Shown here: in pieces, positions 61,201-64,000 of the stretch
Numbering within the stretch: position 1 is the first letter of the stretch
Layout: every line of letters begins with the position of its first letter
Origin: an uncultured Lachnospiraceae bacterium
Lineage (GTDB): Bacteria; Bacillota; Clostridia; Lachnospirales; Lachnospiraceae
DNA length: 64,000 bases
NCBI GenBank assembly: GCA_934309145.1
Contig: CAKRCW010000001.1
Location: 248,001 to 312,000 of the forward strand
Reading direction: 5' to 3'
Made by a program: the position numbers and the translations under genes
Notes under the pieces: model-generated
Database searches by the model: none
The model's input: the letters and a program-made list of their open reading frames with translations, nothing else
Told to the model about the DNA's origin: nothing

Positions 61201-61859
61201 TTTGTCCTGACAAGCCTCATATACCCCTTCATCCAATCAGATGAAAGAAGCTCTTCATATGTATCTACACAAAGAGATGCCTTGGCACTTTCTATCCACT
61301 TCTCTGGTATAGGATAGCTTGATACCATATTATATATCGTTAATATTTGTTTTTTTAACTCTGCATCATCATAGCCTGATGAAAAGACATCCAAGAGTGC
61401 TATGAATTTCTTATCCTTCTCATCATATTTTCTGTCAAACAGCTCTGTCAGGACATCAGCCTTAAGCAAATCCATCATACCCGGATCACCTATATTAAAT
61501 GCCGAATCAAGATTAAGCAGACTGAAATGCTCCCTGACAACCTTCAGGCAAAAGCTGTCTATAGTCGTTATATCTGCTCTGTTCACCAGCAATAACTGCT
61601 TCATTAAATGTTCACTATATGGCTTTTCCTCAAGTGCCGCCTCAAGCCTTTTCGCAATTTTATCTCTCATCTGCGCGGCTGCCGCATTTGTAAATGTAAC
61701 AACAAGAAACTGGTCTATATCGCAGGGATTTTGCTCATCTAACACCTTTTTAAGTATTCTCTCAACAAGCACAGCGGTTTTTCCTGAGCCGGCAGCGGCA
61801 GAAACAAGTATACTGCAATCTCTTTCATCTATTACTCTTTGCTGTTCCTTAGTCCACAT
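58239..61859 (-). CDS. addA: Helicase-nuclease subunit AddA
   Basis: AddA is the helicase and nuclease subunit of AddAB, which processes double-strand breaks for RecA. I start at the ATG at 61857-61859 because AGGAGG lies 11 bases upstream; the GTG next to the AGGAGG is too close. The 1,206 residues include Walker A VSAAAGSGKTAVLVERIL, TFTNAAAAQMRDKI, YIDEYQDSN, VGDVKQSIYRFR, ISMHKSKGLEYPIVF and a C-terminal nuclease with ILIDYKTDR. It overlaps addB by 11 bp. Confidence 0.96.
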   Translation of the reverse strand: MWTKEQQRVIDERDCSILVSAAAGSGKTAVLVERILKKVLDEQNPCDIDQFLVVTFTNAAAAQMRDKIAKRLEAALEEKPYSEHLMKQLLLVNRADITTIDSFCLKVVREHFSLLNLDSAFNIGDPGMMDLLKADVLTELFDRKYDEKDKKFIALLDVFSSGYDDAELKKQILTIYNMVSSYPIPEKWIESAKASLCVDTYEELLSSDWMKGYMRLVRTKAGEALSLVKHGRQICESPYGPDKNISVALSDEEFIEKIYEADSYGELYEVMKTPWKRLATCRGEAYDEELVNEFKNIRASYKDIIAGINAKQAPENILQDIAGIREYIIPLLELVQEFIDLYSGKKNERKTLEFSDVEHMAYKLVCAGYDEGGMAVPSEVGKDISKRYLEIYIDEYQDSNYIQEDILCSVSGIFENRYNMFMVGDVKQSIYRFRMARPDLFIDKYKRFKDSGNEVKIELKNNFRSRDVVLMPVNYFFYQIMGENLGGIEYNESVALVPTREFPEAEDKNISQNAELMIINGAKDEPLIQEAEMIAARIKELVDKDTGIDIYDDDKECYRKAEYRDIVILARSIKALGEPLYNTLTANGIPVYLDDPKGYFNAVEVRTILSLLSVVDNSRQDIPFAAVLLSPMGNMTENELAIVCKYAEKKALNVELLCDKCECYVLDHDDDIAHKLTVILDIIETLKHDKTDMSIASLIWKALSVTGYYTYAMAMPMGERRKANIDMLLEKAASYENGYYKGLFNFLRYIDKLKINAVDFGEAHMLCADENMVNIISMHKSKGLEYPIVFVSGLGKQFNQSDNKKNLLINSDYYLASMVMERKGRYKKNSLLRDFFRMNTKMESMAEEERVLYVAMTRAKEKLIMTGYTSDIEKLKDKYISICEHDETLLPYSIRQDAAGFMNLLVAGMMRYDKLIKRFDMGDIINVKIIPAEDIADRVIDHAVRKGYTVSELKARACLAESDDIYEKIKKDLSYKYPYERYTSIRSKMSISDIKKMKAYDGKGYDMDTEFAKPSTERRENSGSSLTGAERGTIVHKFMELFPFDRLQETDDTSKFIEEFKQKLNQDNIMDKRELSAINTSKIEKLLTSGLGIRMISAAKRGELYKEKQFSVGIPVHELYADGEDILPADDIVIVQGIVDAYFYEDGNIILIDYKTDRADEETLIGRYKAQLVYYAETLEKLLARPVTERLLYSFSLDKEVPLKNS

Positions 61860-64000
61860 CAGGCTTAACACCTCCTAATAATGAGCTTATCTCCTCATAT
61901 ACCTTATCCTTATCTGAGTCCTTGTATTTTAAATAGTGATATTTATTGCCGCCATATTTATCATCAAAGCGGCACACGGAAGCGTATGTACAATATTCAC
62001 ATACAGCCTTCCCGCCCTTGTTTACAGGGTACTTATCTATCACACCATCAGCTATATTCTTAGCTATATCACATGCCTTTAATCTTGCAAACTCAAGCAC
62101 ATCTGTAAATCTGCTGTTTTCATCGTTGACAAGACCTTTTAGCTTAAGCTCCTTTTCTCTCTTCTTCTCGGCATCCATATCATCATTGGCATCCACATAT
62201 GGATCCCGCATTGTATAATAATACATGCCCTCCGGATAAACTCTTATATCCCCACCATCGATATTATTCTGATTGTACTGCCTGTCCGCAAGTTCAAGCA
62301 TAATATTTGTGTACATGGCAAGCTGTAGCTGTAAGCCCTCGTACAGCTCATTAACCTTAAACTCGTGCATACCTGACTTGTAATCAATAACTCTCATAGA
62401 TAAGGTCTTGTTCTCAGCAGAGTAATGCACGTCCGCCCTGTCAACTATTCCCTGCAATGTCATTGCATGACCTTCCTCACCATATGGAACATTTTCCTTA
62501 AAACGGTACTCAAAATACTCAGGCATAAGACTGTCTCCCGCAACGATTTTACTTAACACCGACGCAGTTCTCACACCTATTCTGACAAGACTGTCTCTCA
62601 GATACTCATATCTGCCCTCTTCTATATCCTGTCCCTCATAAGCACTGTCAAACGAATCATTTACATATTGTGTCATATGCTCATTTATATATTCGTCAGT
62701 TATCTTATCCCACTCATTGTCACACTCATCATGGACATGGCGATACAGCTTCTCCATAGCTCCGTGAAGAATAGTTCCTATGTCTCTGTTGTCTATCTTC
62801 TTCTCCCGTCTCTCACGAAGTCCAAGCGTATACTGCAAAAAATACGCATATGCGCAGTTAGCGAAACGCTCAAGACGTGATACCGACTGTGACATAAGCT
62901 TTAATCTTATGAGCTCTGAGACTTCCCTTGTAAGTGATGCAGGAACATTGCTATAGCACATGGCTCTCTCTATGCTGTCCATATCAATACCACTTTCAAT
63001 GTACACCTTATACATCTTAATAATTTCATCCATATGAAGTGTATTGCCAAGTGATAGCTCATTCAAGCCATGTATCAAAGTCCATATACCACTCTTGCAG
63101 GTTGCCGAATATATATCCTCATCATGGTATGACTTAACCTCTATGTCAGGGAAAATGTTTTTTACACGTCCTATAATATATGAAGGTCTTAATGTATCAT
63201 TATTGCAGTTTAGCAAGGAATATGATAATGACAAAATATCACTCGGCTTTGTCATATTAAGATAGAGATAAAACTGCTCCACATAGCTGTTTAGCTTCTC
63301 TGTAGGGGCAAGCACCAATGAATATGTGCTAAGCTTCTCCTTTTCCCTGTCACTTATTATCTGTGCCGGAGTTCCCTTCTTCGGAATAATGCCATCATTA
63401 ACTCCAATTATATATAATACCTTTACATCATCTAATCTTGTTCTGGTTATATCACCCACAATAACCATATCGAGCATATTAGGAATCATTCCAAGAGTGA
63501 TATCCTTAAGTCCCAAATCTATAAGCTCTGCAAAATCCTTGATTAACACATAATCATCAGGCATAATCTCTGTCATCTTATCGAGAACCTCACACAGCTT
63601 TTCATAAAGTCCCTTAGGCTCAGCCATACGCTCTTCATAATCAAGTCTGTCCATCAGCTCATATAATGCCTTGACATAGGTCTTAACCTGTATATTTTTG
63701 CCACTTATTTCACTGTAAAATGGCTCTAGTATCTCCATAACATAGCTTCTGGTGTCCTCAACCGAGCTGTCAAATTCCTTTCGCCACCATGAAATACCGC
63801 GAATTCCTCTAGCCAGACAATAATTCTCCAAAAGCTCTATCTCCGATGTATCAAGCTCAGATACAACACCGGACTTTAAAAATGAAAATACACTGTCATA
63901 TGAGAAGTTATCAGCAACAATATTTAGTGCATGTCCTATTGCATCCACATAAGGATTGTTCTTAACAGGTCTGCTGTAATCAAGAAAATATGGTATATCT
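61849..64000 (-). CDS. addB: Helicase-nuclease subunit AddB (partial, 5' end outside window)
   Basis: About 717 residues of AddB are visible; the frame is open to the right edge (IPYFLDYSRPVKNNPYVDAI), so the start lies outside. AddB recognises recombination hot-spot sequences and holds a second nuclease. The C-terminal domain has the VIDYKSG nuclease motif and the Fe-S Cys cluster CEYCTYASVC, with an earlier Cys in RLERFANCAYAYFLQY. It overlaps addA by 11 bp. The first helicase-like half is not in view. Confidence 0.95.
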   Translation of the reverse strand, partial: DIPYFLDYSRPVKNNPYVDAIGHALNIVADNFSYDSVFSFLKSGVVSELDTSEIELLENYCLARGIRGISWWRKEFDSSVEDTRSYVMEILEPFYSEISGKNIQVKTYVKALYELMDRLDYEERMAEPKGLYEKLCEVLDKMTEIMPDDYVLIKDFAELIDLGLKDITLGMIPNMLDMVIVGDITRTRLDDVKVLYIIGVNDGIIPKKGTPAQIISDREKEKLSTYSLVLAPTEKLNSYVEQFYLYLNMTKPSDILSLSYSLLNCNNDTLRPSYIIGRVKNIFPDIEVKSYHDEDIYSATCKSGIWTLIHGLNELSLGNTLHMDEIIKMYKVYIESGIDMDSIERAMCYSNVPASLTREVSELIRLKLMSQSVSRLERFANCAYAYFLQYTLGLRERREKKIDNRDIGTILHGAMEKLYRHVHDECDNEWDKITDEYINEHMTQYVNDSFDSAYEGQDIEEGRYEYLRDSLVRIGVRTASVLSKIVAGDSLMPEYFEYRFKENVPYGEEGHAMTLQGIVDRADVHYSAENKTLSMRVIDYKSGMHEFKVNELYEGLQLQLAMYTNIMLELADRQYNQNNIDGGDIRVYPEGMYYYTMRDPYVDANDDMDAEKKREKELKLKGLVNDENSRFTDVLEFARLKACDIAKNIADGVIDKYPVNKGGKAVCEYCTYASVCRFDDKYGGNKYHYLKYKDSDKDKVYEEISSLLGGVKPDVD

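Noticed and set aside
1..64000. tRNA, rRNA, riboswitch, prophage, IS or attachment sites
   Set aside because: I looked for cloverleaf-like genes, known riboswitch cores, transposases and integrases and saw none. Gaps other than the two with the hairpin element are under 230 bp.

Overview
The window reads as one continuous stretch of low-GC Firmicutes chromosome. Evidence for this is the spo0A, spoIVB, spoIIIA, spoVA, spoIIA and sigF genes, AGGAGG-type ribosome-binding sites, and the gene order spoIIIAA-AH / asp23 / nusB / xseAB / ispA / dxs / tlyA / nadK / argR / recN / spoIVB / spo0A, which matches the Bacillus-Clostridium backbone. The AT-rich bias, SpaA/Cna-B surface protein and overall gene style suggest an anaerobic gut Clostridium, most likely Lachnospiraceae. 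I cannot name the genus. I see no rRNA, tRNA, CRISPR, prophage or insertion sequence.

Layout. 1-3.6 kb: an Arg/Asp/Asn-rich basic protein, two tandem spo0A paralogs and spoIVB. 3.7-12.5 kb: a tightly packed minus-strand operon (asp23, nusB, xseA, xseB, ispA, dxs, tlyA, nadK, argR, recN) for transcription, DNA repair, isoprenoid, NADP and arginine-linked functions. 12.6-17.5 kb: the complete eight-gene spoIIIA operon. 17.9-19.7 kb: efp, inverted relative to its usual orientation, and an Xaa-Pro peptidase. 19.7-27.9 kb: one ~2,700-residue sortase-anchored surface protein. 28-37.6 kb: pcrA, pspA, purE, nucleoside catabolism (pdp, deoB), a formate/nitrite-family channel and an M29 aminopeptidase. 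38-42.5 kb: pyrD, pyrK, pyrF, pyrC and a chorismate-mutase-like gene. 42.7-45.7 kb: spoVAA-AE on the plus strand. 45.8-48.6 kb: a class A penicillin-binding protein with an extra surface-repeat tail. 49-51 kb: a plus-strand FIST sensor plus cytosolic chemotaxis-type transducer. 51-54.8 kb: a TetR/flavodoxin-like/hydrolase trio and spoIIAA-spoIIAB-sigF. 54.9-64 kb: a TPR protein, folC, queF and addAB (addB runs off the right edge).

How the genes work together. Sporulation genes cover entry (Spo0A), the first forespore sigma factor and its switch (SpoIIAA/SpoIIAB/SigF), the mother cell-forespore channel (SpoIIIA), SpoIVB signalling and dipicolinate uptake (SpoVA). Candidate Spo0A boxes lie in front of spo0A, spoIVB and spoIIAA.

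The most unusual feature is a two-copy repeat (17578-17836 and 48751-48978). Each copy has a 102-bp core, 94% identical between copies, flanked by long inverted arms (78 and about 63 bp). The arms are complementary within a copy but unrelated between copies. Both copies sit in divergent intergenic gaps, the only two stretches over 300 bp without a gene. I do not recognise this element. It is either a structured RNA with a fast-evolving stem or a mobile hairpin that makes its own inverted arms.
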